Position numbers and translations under genes: made by a program | Assembly (NCBI GenBank): GCA_017484095.1 | Contig: JAFUTU010000042.1 | Location: 1-64,000, forward strand | Length of the DNA stretch: 64,000 bases | Reading direction: 5' to 3' | Source of the DNA: Ruminococcus sp. | GTDB taxonomy: Bacteria > Bacillota > Clostridia > Oscillospirales > Ruminococcaceae | Shown: positions 26,639-36,677 of the stretch, piece after piece | How positions within the stretch are numbered: the stretch's first letter is position 1 | How the letters are laid out: the number at the start of each line of letters is the position of its first letter | Notes under the pieces: model-generated | Database searches by the model: none | Told to the model about the DNA's origin: nothing | What the model saw: only the letters and a program-made list of their open reading frames with translations

Positions 26639-27949
26639 TTATTCCGCAGGTACCTCCTGCTGAGGCACGTCAGGCACCACAGGCTCGACCGGTACATCGG
26701 GCTGCGGCTCAACAGGCACATCAGGCTCTGTCGGCTCAACAGGTATCTCTGTTCCGGTATCGGGAAGGAGAGTATCCGAAGTCGAGAGAGTGGTCTCGGT
26801 CGGCGATGTTGTGAGCTCTGTCAGTGAAGATTCCGTGGTGGAAACAGACGAAGCTGACGTAGTAGTCGTTGTGGTGGAGGTGGTGGTCGTTGTGGTCGTG
26901 GTAACTATAGGCTCTACATATTCGCCAAGCTGTATAACTCCCCATAAGCCGTTCGATCTTACCCAAGCCCTGCCGTTGTGGACAGGTCTTGCCTGCTCGA
27001 ACTCGCCGGGGGTCACGGAACGCTCACCTTCAATGCTGTAGTAGCCGTAGAACGAATCTACCAGCACAGGTACAAAGTCAGCCGAGAAAAGATACGGATG
27101 TACCTTTTCAAGATCGTCTATCACTTCACCGCAGTAGGCGTTAAGGTCTCCTCCGCAAATAAAGTCAACTATCGTCTTTCCGTCAGAGCCCACATAGCCC
27201 CATTTGCCTTCACTGTTGCGGAAGGCTATAGCAGTCTTTCCTGCGCCCTTATATGCAGGCGCATAATAGTCAGCGTATTTAAGCTCTATTATCAGTTCAT
27301 CATTCTTAGCCAGTCCGTAAAGAGTGCTCTCCTTCGGGGTTATCTCGTAGCTGTCTCCGCCTGCCTCGCTGATATCTGCCTCTCCGACAACAACAGCCTT
27401 CTTGCCTGTATACTTGCTGCCGTAGTCCTCATTCTTGTGCTTTACATATATCTGGCTCTCAGCATCGTTCCAGAAATACTCGGGAGCGTTATCTGTATGA
27501 TCGCTCACATAGTCAACTATCTGGTTCGAGCTGTCCAGCGTGCAGTATTCATAGTAATCATTTTTCTCATCGACAACATTGAAAAGAACTATCTCTCCGC
27601 ACCAGCAAGCGTAATAGTCGTCATAGTTTGGCTGAACGATTATATTTCCGCCGTAATCTATAAGACCGTACTTTCCGCCTCTTCTGATAACCGAATAATT
27701 CTCACACATAGCGCTTTTCTCATTATCGGGATCGACCTGGCTCGCATCAAAGGTTATAATGTTGTCAGCATCTATTGATGGCTCCAGAAGCCACTTATAT
27801 GCCTGTTCCTTCTCAGTGGTGTTAGCATCGTAGGAATAGCCAGACATTGTGGTGTCTTCTTCCTCTTTTTTTGCAAAGGGATTTGCACATCCTGCCAGAA
27901 ATGCACACGCGCACACAGCCGAGATCGCAGAACAAAGTATCTTGTTCAT
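26639..27949 (-). CDS. WG-repeat lipoprotein with Thr-rich linker
   Basis: 436 residues, exported and lipid-anchored: MNKILCSAISAVCACAFLAGC ends in a lipobox with Cys21. The body carries WG/KWG-type beta repeats (RRGGKYGLIDYGGNIIV, EGKWGYVGSDGKTIV, SNGLWGVI). A threonine run of about 15 residues and a Ser/Thr-rich segment follow, then a tail of Pro-Glu-Val repeats (EPTEPDVPVEPQPDVPVEPV). Such low-complexity tails often span the wall. AGGAGG precedes the ATG at 27949; an upstream in-frame extension would start within 10 bases of the promoter's -10 box and has no signal peptide at its front. The role of WG repeats is not well defined. Confidence 0.85.
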   Translation of the reverse strand: MNKILCSAISAVCACAFLAGCANPFAKKEEEDTTMSGYSYDANTTEKEQAYKWLLEPSIDADNIITFDASQVDPDNEKSAMCENYSVIRRGGKYGLIDYGGNIIVQPNYDDYYACWCGEIVLFNVVDEKNDYYEYCTLDSSNQIVDYVSDHTDNAPEYFWNDAESQIYVKHKNEDYGSKYTGKKAVVVGEADISEAGGDSYEITPKESTLYGLAKNDELIIELKYADYYAPAYKGAGKTAIAFRNSEGKWGYVGSDGKTIVDFICGGDLNAYCGEVIDDLEKVHPYLFSADFVPVLVDSFYGYYSIEGERSVTPGEFEQARPVHNGRAWVRSNGLWGVIQLGEYVEPIVTTTTTTTTSTTTTTTSASSVSTTESSLTELTTSPTETTLSTSDTLLPDTGTEIPVEPTEPDVPVEPQPDVPVEPVVPDVPQQEVPAE

Positions 27950-28029
27950 AGGGTTCCTCCTGTCAAATTTTGTCTCTTTTCTTTTTTCTTTCTTTTTTAA
28001 CAGGCAAGCTCGCCTGTCCATACGTAGTT

Positions 28030-28058
28030 ATTATATACTATTCGCGCATTTCTGTCAA
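28030..28058 (-). promoter_or_regulatory. Promoter of the WG-repeat lipoprotein gene
   Basis: Perfect consensus TTGACA-17-TATAAT on the minus strand, about 80 bases before the start codon. Confidence 0.93.
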
Positions 28059-28147
28059 TAGCACAAACGCCAAAAGAGCGTTCAACTTTAGCAAAAAATC
28101 GTATATTATGCCTCTAAAAAACAGACAATTCCGAAACGATCAGAAAA

Positions 28148-28176
28148 AAACGCTCCGCTTTGAACGCAGAACGCTT
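28148..28176 (-). terminator. Upstream copy of a duplicated terminator-like hairpin
   Basis: AAGCGTTCTGC pairs with GCGGAGCGTTT (with wobble pairs) and runs into T residues on the minus strand. It shares the 14-base arm GAACGCAGAACGCT (plus-strand reading) with the hairpin at 28304-28332. No annotated gene lies between the two. Confidence 0.6.
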
Positions 28177-28303
28177 CGCTCTATTAATAAAGTTAGAAAT
28201 ATATACCCGAAGGGGGGTGGGGGCGACCGGAAAGCCCCCAAGACAAGGTAACGAGCTATCTCTAGTTTAAATCACATTTGAATGTTCATTTTTTCAACAA
28301 AAA
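28177..28303. other. Intergenic GC-rich structured island, no gene seen
   Basis: In an otherwise AT-rich gap of about 316 bases, 28205-28239 forms two adjacent hairpins: ACCC-GAAGGG-GGGT and GGGGGC-GACCGGAAA-GCCCCC. Similar terminator hairpins flank the stretch on both sides. A weak TTGAAC-16-TATTAA lies at its left edge on the plus strand. I find no open reading frame of note and no riboswitch family I recognise. Confidence 0.4.
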
Positions 28304-28332
28304 AAGCGCTCTGTTTTGAACGCAGAACGCTT
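28304..28332 (-). terminator. Terminator after the AlkZ-related-like gene
   Basis: A ten-base stem (AAGCGTTCTG with CAGAGCGCTT, one G-T) followed by TTTTTGTTG on the minus strand, a few bases after the stop of the 28338 gene. Near duplicate of 28148-28176. Confidence 0.85.
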
Positions 28333-28337
28333 ATAGA

Positions 28338-29009
28338 TCATTTTAACATACGTTTTATGTCTCTCTCATCGGCATGGGGAAGTATCCGCCGCAGATGATC
28401 GAATACAAGCTCGTAGGACTCCTCGGGTTCATGCCTGTAAACTCTATCGGTAAAATCATCACCGATGAACCGCTCTGGAGTGGAATACTCCGCAACGCCC
28501 CAGCCATACTCTCTGCCGAATCTGTCCTGCATATATACAAAGTTGCTTATCACCACATAGCACTGCTCCTGAAGCCTGACAGCAGAGCTGTCAAAGCCCT
28601 TGTTTCCGCCCTTGCGGTAATTGCCGAGCTTTTTTAGCTGTTTTGAGATAACAGGCTCGTTCTCGGCTATGAGGTCGTAAAGGGTCTTGTCAGCTCTTTT
28701 GGCAAGGCCGTCATCATAAAGAGCGTCAAAGTCATAACCGTTTCGCCTGTAATTTGCAAGCTCGGGAAACCATTCACGGCTGACATAAACCGCCTTTCTT
28801 TCAAAGAACTTGCCGTATGCACAGCCTGTGCTCCTGATAACGGGGCCCTTCCATTCCCATGCGCCCTCCTCTGCCGAGAACCAGAAGCGCGGGTCAATAT
28901 GCTCCTCTATCGAAAAGCCCTCTATACTGTTTCTGAAATACGGCAGGAAGCCATACTCTTCAACAGCTTTTTCAAGGTCAGCCTGCGAGCTTATATAAAG
29001 GTCTTTCAT
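28338..29009 (-). CDS. Conserved hypothetical, possibly AlkZ-related
   Basis: 223 residues starting MKDLYISSQADLEKAVEEYGF. Aromatic-rich motifs such as FWFSAEEGAWEWKGPVIR and AYGKFFERKAVYVSREWFPE resemble the AlkZ-related family of small proteins distantly linked to winged-helix DNA glycosylases; I hold this as a likely match, not a certain one. The C-terminal half is charged and helical, with no signal peptide. The start at 29009 has GGAG upstream and fits the TTTACT-17-TATATT promoter at 29029-29057; longer in-frame starts lie before that promoter. It is flanked by terminators on both sides, so it is monocistronic. Confidence 0.8.
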   Translation of the reverse strand: MKDLYISSQADLEKAVEEYGFLPYFRNSIEGFSIEEHIDPRFWFSAEEGAWEWKGPVIRSTGCAYGKFFERKAVYVSREWFPELANYRRNGYDFDALYDDGLAKRADKTLYDLIAENEPVISKQLKKLGNYRKGGNKGFDSSAVRLQEQCYVVISNFVYMQDRFGREYGWGVAEYSTPERFIGDDFTDRVYRHEPEESYELVFDHLRRILPHADERDIKRMLK

Positions 29010-29028
29010 AAGTATCATCTCCGATAAT

Positions 29029-29057
29029 AATATAGCACAAAAGTGCAGAAAAGTAAA
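29029..29057 (-). promoter_or_regulatory. Promoter of the AlkZ-related-like gene
   Basis: TTTACT-17-TATATT on the minus strand, about 20 bases upstream of the start codon at 29009. Confidence 0.7.
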
Positions 29058-29066
29058 GACGCAAAA

Positions 29067-29097
29067 GCAGAGAACAGGAGATCTTCCTGCCCTCTGC
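29067..29097 (-). terminator. Terminator after the VWA remnant
   Basis: A 13-base stem (GCAGAGGGCAGGA with TCCTGTTCTCTGC, two G-T pairs) followed by TTTTGCG on the minus strand. It directly follows the stop of the truncated VWA gene. Confidence 0.85.
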
Positions 29098-29103
29098 CGA
29101 TAA

Positions 29104-29430
29104 TTACCTGTTGTTGAAGTCCTCGTCTGTCTGCTCACGCCATGCCATATTTTCAGAGCCCAGACCCCTGCTGTACACCTCGGAAACCGCAGCACATACC
29201 GCCTCATACATCACGGATGTGCCGTTGCGGTCAGCATTGTAATTTACTGCTCTGCTCTCGTCGATACCAAAGGAGCGTGCTGTCTCTATAGATTCGATGT
29301 TAGCGCCCAGGAAGATGAATTCCCAGCCGTATTTTTCCTGCTGGCGTGATATCATCGACCTTACCTTTGATGCGCTGTATTTCCTGCCGGAGTTCTCGAG
29401 TCCGTCAGTAGTGATAACAAAGAGCGTATG
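29104..29430 (-). pseudogene. Truncated VWA-domain protein remnant
   Basis: The open frame preserves LFVITTDGLENSGRKYSASK, SRQQEKYGWEFIFLGANI and the C-terminal tail typical of the last part of a bacterial von Willebrand factor A protein. Upstream a TAA at 29431-29433 closes the frame, and the first part of the domain with the MIDAS DxSxS motif is missing. The 3' terminator is intact. It looks like the 3' end of a gene whose front was lost, with uraA now adjacent. Confidence 0.75.
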
Positions 29431-29470
29431 TTATGTCGTTTCTGACTATACAGAAAGGCATATAAAAATA

Positions 29471-30850
29471 TCAGTCGTTGTTCTTGGCGTCTGCCTTATC
29501 CGAGCGTGAGAGCATAAGGTTTGTCAGTATCCCGAGGATAAGAGCCACGGCAATATTTGTGAGAGTGACCTCGCCAAAGCTTATGCTGAGACCGCCTATA
29601 CCGCAGATAAGGATGACCGATGCGACAAAAAGGTTCCTGTTCTTGTCAAGGTCAACGTGCTTGAACATTTTAAGACCCGACACAGCTATAAAGCCGTAAA
29701 GAGCTATACAAACTCCGCCCATAACGCAGGAGGGTATAGAGTTAACATAAGCGACAAACGGAGTTATGAACGAAAGAAGCATACAGCCGACTGCTGCTGC
29801 TGCAATGGTTATCACAGAGGCATTACCCGTGATAGCTACACAGGCTACCGATTCACCGTAGGTGGTGTTGGGACAGCCGCCGAAGAATGCGCCGGCTACA
29901 GAGCCGATACCGTCACCGAGCAGTGTTGCGGAAAGACCGGGCTCTTTCAGAAGATCTCTGCCGATGACAGAGGAGAGGTTTTTATGGTCGGCAATGTGCT
30001 CTGCAAACACAACGAAAGCAACAGGCACATAAGCGATAAGTATAGTAAGAACATATGAAGCGCTTAGCTCTCCCGTGCCCTTGAATGCTTCTACAAAGGT
30101 AAAATCGGGCACGCTTATAAATGTCTGCAATGAAACTCCGTCCTTGAACATATAGTCTTTGAAAACATCAAAATTGATTATCTTGAAAGCATCAATGTCA
30201 GCCGCAAAGCCTATAACCGTGAATATCGAAGCTGCGATATATCCGACTATTATTCCGCATACGAACGGAACGAGCTTCAATCTCTTTCCTCCGTAGGTCG
30301 AGCAAAGCATTGTTACCGCAAGAGTTATAAGGCCGCACACAAGTGCCACATAAACAGAGTTCTTGTCTGCGGCACCGCTGGCAACACTGCTCTTCTGAAG
30401 ATCGCTTACTGCATTGCCTGCAAGAGAAAGACCTATGATTGCAACTGTCGGTCCTATTACCACGGGCGGCATAAGCTTGTCTATCCAGCCGACGCCCACA
30501 GCCTTGACGACTATACTTATCACCACATATACAAGGCCTGCCGAAAGCGCACCTATCAGAAGACCCAGCATACCGAGCTGCATAGAAACGCCGCCGGCAA
30601 AGGCAGTTACCATAGAACCGATGAATGCAAACGATGAGCCCAGAAACACAGGGCTTTTTCTTCTTGTGAAAAGGATATATACAAGCGTTCCAACACCTGC
30701 ACCGAACATAGCTGCGGCAGGCGTCAGGCCGTTGCCGATGATGAGCGGCACCGCTATCGTAGCCGCGAGTATGGCGAGCATCTGCTGATAGGCAAATATC
30801 AGCACGCTCGAGGGCTTCGGCTTGTCTTGTACATCGTAAATAATATTCAT
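29471..30850 (-). CDS. uraA: Uracil permease (NCS2 family)
   Basis: A proton-linked nucleobase transporter of the cytoplasmic membrane. 459 residues, with about 14 hydrophobic segments and family motifs: QQMLAILAATIAVPLIIG near the start, SSFAFIGSM, PPVVIGPTVAIIGLSLAG, VFAEHIADHKNLS with the substrate-site Glu, and GGCPNTTYGES (the NCS2 signature). Preceded by GGGGG and a perfect TTGACA-17-TATACT promoter. The 50-base leader has no obvious PyrR or riboswitch fold. No pyrimidine genes lie beside it. Confidence 0.94.
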   Translation of the reverse strand: MNIIYDVQDKPKPSSVLIFAYQQMLAILAATIAVPLIIGNGLTPAAAMFGAGVGTLVYILFTRRKSPVFLGSSFAFIGSMVTAFAGGVSMQLGMLGLLIGALSAGLVYVVISIVVKAVGVGWIDKLMPPVVIGPTVAIIGLSLAGNAVSDLQKSSVASGAADKNSVYVALVCGLITLAVTMLCSTYGGKRLKLVPFVCGIIVGYIAASIFTVIGFAADIDAFKIINFDVFKDYMFKDGVSLQTFISVPDFTFVEAFKGTGELSASYVLTILIAYVPVAFVVFAEHIADHKNLSSVIGRDLLKEPGLSATLLGDGIGSVAGAFFGGCPNTTYGESVACVAITGNASVITIAAAAVGCMLLSFITPFVAYVNSIPSCVMGGVCIALYGFIAVSGLKMFKHVDLDKNRNLFVASVILICGIGGLSISFGEVTLTNIAVALILGILTNLMLSRSDKADAKNND

Positions 30851-30899
30851 ATGATTACCCCCGACATATTTTGTAGTTTTTTGTGATTATGCCGTTTTG

Positions 30900-30928
30900 A
30901 GTATACCATATATAGTACTTATTGTCAA
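30900..30928 (-). promoter_or_regulatory. Promoter of uraA
   Basis: TTGACA-17-TATACT on the minus strand. Confidence 0.88.
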
Positions 30929-30986
30929 GGTCAAAAATCCTGTCAGAGTATAGTTATTAACAAAATTAAAACTCTTCAAAAGGGTA

Positions 30987-31015
30987 TTGATTTTTCTGTG
31001 TCACTGCTGTAAAAT
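30987..31015 (+). promoter_or_regulatory. Promoter of abfA
   Basis: TTGATT-17-TAAAAT on the plus strand, 25 bases before the start codon; CAGGAGG lies in between. It is divergent from uraA. Confidence 0.8.
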
Positions 31016-31019
31016 ATAG

Positions 31020-32513
<1,494 letters not shown>

Positions 32514-32536
32514 ATATCTGGCTTTATAACAGCTTT

Positions 32537-32564
32537 AAAGGCAGCCCAAAAATGGACTGCCTTT
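32537..32564. terminator. Shared terminator of abfA and the nitrogenase-like operon
   Basis: AAAGGCAG and CTGCCTTT form an eight-base stem. On the plus strand it is followed by TGTTTTATAC after a run of T and ends abfA; its symmetry and place four bases from the opposing stop suit a bidirectional terminator. Confidence 0.8.
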
Positions 32565-32568
32565 TGTT

Positions 32569-32907
32569 TTATACTGTCAAATCATACCTTTCTGCCAGAA
32601 CAGGCAGCACCTTGTCTATAAGACCGCTCACCTCGAACACTCTTACTCCCCTTTCGATAAGATATGCTGCTGCGCCCTCTCCTATCCTGTTGACGAGGAC
32701 TGCATCGCAGTCAGAAAGAAGCTCTATTATCTTATCAAAACGAGTGGTATCGTGCCCCAAAGCATGCTGACAGGCAGCTACGACATCACGCACCTCTGAC
32801 AGTTCAAAGGCATCGTTCTCCCTTGTATAGATATGAAAAAACTTAGCATGGCCGAAATGTTCATTAACGGTCAATCCGTCTGTTGTTGCAACAGCTAAAG
32901 TCGGCAT
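32569..32907 (-). CDS. NifX/NafY-like cofactor-binding protein (distal)
   Basis: 112 residues of the dinitrogenase iron-molybdenum cofactor biosynthesis fold (NifX, NafY, NifB C-terminus). It shows LAVATTDGLTVNEHFGHAKFF at the start, CQHALGHD in the middle and CDAVLVNRIGEGAAAYLIERGV. Such proteins carry iron-sulfur cofactor precursors between NifB and the reductase. It is the last gene of the eight-gene operon, 15 bases after the NifK-like gene. The start at 32907 has GGGAG at nine bases. A second, divergent copy lies at 37535-37906. Confidence 0.9.
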   Translation of the reverse strand: MPTLAVATTDGLTVNEHFGHAKFFHIYTRENDAFELSEVRDVVAACQHALGHDTTRFDKIIELLSDCDAVLVNRIGEGAAAYLIERGVRVFEVSGLIDKVLPVLAERYDLTV

Positions 32908-32922
32908 ATCTGTCACTCCCTG

Positions 32923-34263
32923 CTATTTGTATTGAACGAGCGCCGTATTATAAATGTCCTCTATAACTCTCAGGCCGCCTGTATAGCCTACATAGTTAGT
33001 GGTAAGCACTATCCTGTAGGGTGTCGGGCAAGCTATAGAAAGGAAGTCAGCATCTATCTCCTCAGCAAGCTCCTTGTCCCAGCCGCTGCCGATGATTATT
33101 CCCTTTCCCTTATGCGAGAGCCCTCTTATAACGTCCTGCATCGCACCTGCATCGGGATCGAAATAAACAGGGATATCTCTCTTGTCAGATGTTGACTTGA
33201 TGTTCTCAGCTATCTTCTCCTGATACTTCAGAGGAACATTATCAACTATGAACTGCTCCTTGGGAACAAGACCTGTCTCGTGCAGCAGGAAGCGTGTAAG
33301 CCCCGTAACATAGCCTGCATCATGCAGTATGTGTGCATAGCTCGGCAGACCGTAACGGAATTCGAGCAAGAAGGTAGCAAGATTGTCAAGCTCCTCATAA
33401 TATGCCTTCTCTTCCTCTGCGATAAATGCTCTTGCTTTCTTCTCATCTATCTCTGCGCCCTGCTCCAGTGCGAAATCTACAACGCCGTTCAAAAACTTAG
33501 TCGTCTCATTTGCGCCTATCGGCAGGTAGCCGAACTGATAGTAAGGCTGACCGTAGCGCCTCTCCAGATTCTTCACTATCGGCTCACCGTACCACGGAGA
33601 AACGAACACATTGAAGTTAGCCTTCGGTATGGTCTGCCACTCCTTTACACCTCCGCTGTGAGGTCCGAAAAGTATATTCACTTTAAGTCCCAGTCCCTCG
33701 AGCAGTCTCTTGTATTCTTTGAGATTGCCCTTCCAGAACTGATCCTGATAGGGGATCGAGGCAATAACGTTCACTAGGTTTTTCTCGCTTCTTGAAGGGT
33801 TTTCCTCTTCAAAGCGGCTCACATACTGGTCTATTATAGCATTGACCACCGCAGAATGTGAAACATAGTTGCTTGATTTGAATCCCGAGGTCTCAACGTG
33901 CACTATCGGTCTGTCCTCTTCATAGAGGAACTCATCAGTAACGCTTGCAACGTCATCACCGACGATACCTGCCGTACAGCCCGTAACTACGACCTGCAGA
34001 TCTGTATCAAGCACCTTATAGGTGTTTTTTATTATGCTCCTGAGCCTGTCAGTGCCGCCGAACACTACCTCACGTTCACTGAAATTCGTACATGGTGCGG
34101 TCTCTCCGCCTGCATAGCCTGCCGAGCGCTCAAAAAAGCCCTTTATCATAACTCCGCAGCCGGGGCCCGAATGCAGTATCGGCACTGCCCTCGGTATAGC
34201 CACAACTGTTTGCAGCGCACCTATCGCACAGGTATAGCGCTCCTGTTCTATAAGTCCTGCCAT
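32923..34263 (-). CDS. Nitrogenase component 1-like subunit, NifK-type
   Basis: 446 residues of the nitrogenase component 1 family. Three Cys sit at positions matching the P-cluster ligands of NifK: Cys12 (RYTCAIGAL), Cys36 (HSGPGCG) and Cys96 (VTGCTAGIVGDD). Further family marks are GFKSSNYVSH, NILFGPHSGGVKEW and the C-terminal TNYVGYTGGLRVIEDI. It is shorter than NifK and lacks its long N-terminal extension. It overlaps the NifD-like stop (TGATG), so the pair is coupled and probably forms a heterotetramer. By context I favour an MarK-like role in cleaving organic sulfur compounds; activity is not proved by sequence. Confidence 0.88.
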   Translation of the reverse strand: MAGLIEQERYTCAIGALQTVVAIPRAVPILHSGPGCGVMIKGFFERSAGYAGGETAPCTNFSEREVVFGGTDRLRSIIKNTYKVLDTDLQVVVTGCTAGIVGDDVASVTDEFLYEEDRPIVHVETSGFKSSNYVSHSAVVNAIIDQYVSRFEEENPSRSEKNLVNVIASIPYQDQFWKGNLKEYKRLLEGLGLKVNILFGPHSGGVKEWQTIPKANFNVFVSPWYGEPIVKNLERRYGQPYYQFGYLPIGANETTKFLNGVVDFALEQGAEIDEKKARAFIAEEEKAYYEELDNLATFLLEFRYGLPSYAHILHDAGYVTGLTRFLLHETGLVPKEQFIVDNVPLKYQEKIAENIKSTSDKRDIPVYFDPDAGAMQDVIRGLSHKGKGIIIGSGWDKELAEEIDADFLSIACPTPYRIVLTTNYVGYTGGLRVIEDIYNTALVQYK

Positions 34264-35735
34264 CAGAAATTACCTCCTAAGAATGTGTAAGGCTCCTGCT
34301 CCAGCCACCATTTGGTATATGGGTTTGTCGAGTGCTTTGCAAGGTTCTTTACAAACTCATCGTTCTCTATAGTTTCAAGTATCCTCTCACCGTAAGCTAC
34401 AAGACCCTCATAGCCCATGCCGAAATGCTCATCACCTATAAGAAGTGACGGTATTCCGAGCTTTGCTCCCCAGAGGGTCATTCCGCCGTGACGAGCAAGA
34501 AGTATATCGGGCTTGATGCGGTTGAGCACATTCACAAGCTCAAACTCCTGCTTGTTACATACATTGTAGTTCGGCACATCGCCGTAATCCTCGACCGTAT
34601 GCTTCAAGGTATCTGCGCGCTCGTCCTCATTGTCATATTGCGGGTCATGGTGGAAGATAGCTGCGCCTTGCGGCTCCATGCCGAGCTCCTTCAGAAGTGC
34701 CAGCAGTGAATGTCCGTGTGATGCGCCTGCCGTTACGTAGGCGGTCTTGCCCTTCAGCTTTTCACGCAGAGCTTCTATCTTCGGGAGGTATTCCTCTTTC
34801 TTTCTTGCTAAGAAGTCCTCTACCTCTTTTTCCTTTCCTATTATCTGACCGAGCTCTCTGAACCAGCGGTCAGTCTGAGCTATGCCGTAGGGAGGCGAGT
34901 TCCTTATCTCTGGAACTCCGAATGACTGCTCCAAAGCAGCGCCCAGATATGAGCCCAGAGTTGAGCAAGCCTGAACAGTGAGAGCAGCCTCACTGGAATA
35001 GCTGAGTGAATCTACCGTTGCGAACGGAGTGATATAATTAGGCTCATAGCCAAACTCTCCGAACCACTCACGGAAGATGTCACTTCCCCAGAAGTTTATA
35101 ACATTTATGATATTTCTTTTCTGTCTTGCTGGCTTGATTATTTTTCTTGCTATGCCATGGTAGCCTGCATCAAAGCCTGAGGTCCACATCTTTGAACGGA
35201 AGCCCTCGCAGAACACTGCAACAACAGGTATCCCGAGCTCAGCCTCTGCCGCATTGGTAACGCTCTCAACGTCATCACCGATGATACCGGCGGCACAGGT
35301 AGTTATTACGAATATTGCGCTTGGCTTTGCCCTTTTATGTACCTCTCTGATTGCAGCTTCAAGCTTCTTGGCACCGCCGTAGATAGTATCTTTTTCCTCC
35401 AGATTTGTGGAGTAGATCTTTCTCTGCGTCGGATGATCCAGCTGTCTGAGATAAGCATTCACTCTGTAGGTAAAGGCAAACTCATGCAGACAGGTCGAGC
35501 AGCCCACAGGTCCGTGGCTGATTATAGCAGCGTCCTGGATAAGTGTCAGCGTACAGGCAGCATTAGATGTGCCGCAGCCAAGACACTGGCTGAATGAACG
35601 GTTCTTATCCTTTAGCTTGCCGCAGCCGGAGCACGCGCTCACAAGCTCTTTGGCTGTACCCTGAAATCCAGTTATCGAGCCGAGTCTTATCTCACGTATC
35701 TCGACTTCGGGTATATCTAAATTGACCTTGCTCAT
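34263..35735 (-). CDS. Nitrogenase component 1-like subunit, NifD-type
   Basis: 490 residues. P-cluster-type Cys ligands are Cys54 (or Cys51) in CLGCGTSNAAC, Cys79 in SHGPVGCSTC and Cys147 in TTCAAGIIGDD. Cys257 (TVQACSTLGSYLG) aligns with the FeMo-cofactor ligand Cys275 of NifD. The second cofactor ligand, His442 in HGxDG context, appears as Met440 in HFGMGYEGLVAYGE, with His437 three residues before. Retained cofactor-type Cys plus a NifB in the operon argue for a nitrogenase-type cluster rather than the simple 4Fe-4S sites of chlorophyllide-type reductases. Likely the catalytic subunit of a methylthio-alkane reductase-like enzyme. Confidence 0.88.
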   Translation of the reverse strand: MSKVNLDIPEVEIREIRLGSITGFQGTAKELVSACSGCGKLKDKNRSFSQCLGCGTSNAACTLTLIQDAAIISHGPVGCSTCLHEFAFTYRVNAYLRQLDHPTQRKIYSTNLEEKDTIYGGAKKLEAAIREVHKRAKPSAIFVITTCAAGIIGDDVESVTNAAEAELGIPVVAVFCEGFRSKMWTSGFDAGYHGIARKIIKPARQKRNIINVINFWGSDIFREWFGEFGYEPNYITPFATVDSLSYSSEAALTVQACSTLGSYLGAALEQSFGVPEIRNSPPYGIAQTDRWFRELGQIIGKEKEVEDFLARKKEEYLPKIEALREKLKGKTAYVTAGASHGHSLLALLKELGMEPQGAAIFHHDPQYDNEDERADTLKHTVEDYGDVPNYNVCNKQEFELVNVLNRIKPDILLARHGGMTLWGAKLGIPSLLIGDEHFGMGYEGLVAYGERILETIENDEFVKNLAKHSTNPYTKWWLEQEPYTFLGGNF

Positions 35736-35747
35736 CGTGACCCTCCT

Positions 35748-36672
<925 letters not shown>

Positions 36673-36677
36673 TGTAT

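Noticed and set aside
26860-26910. CRISPR-like or satellite repeat at the GTGGT-rich stretch
   Set aside because: It is the codon run for the Thr-rich linker of the lipoprotein (ACC/ACT codons on the minus strand).
28205-28239. Glycine, ZTP, guanidine or SRP RNA element
   Set aside because: Fragments look similar by eye, but the required conserved cores are missing.
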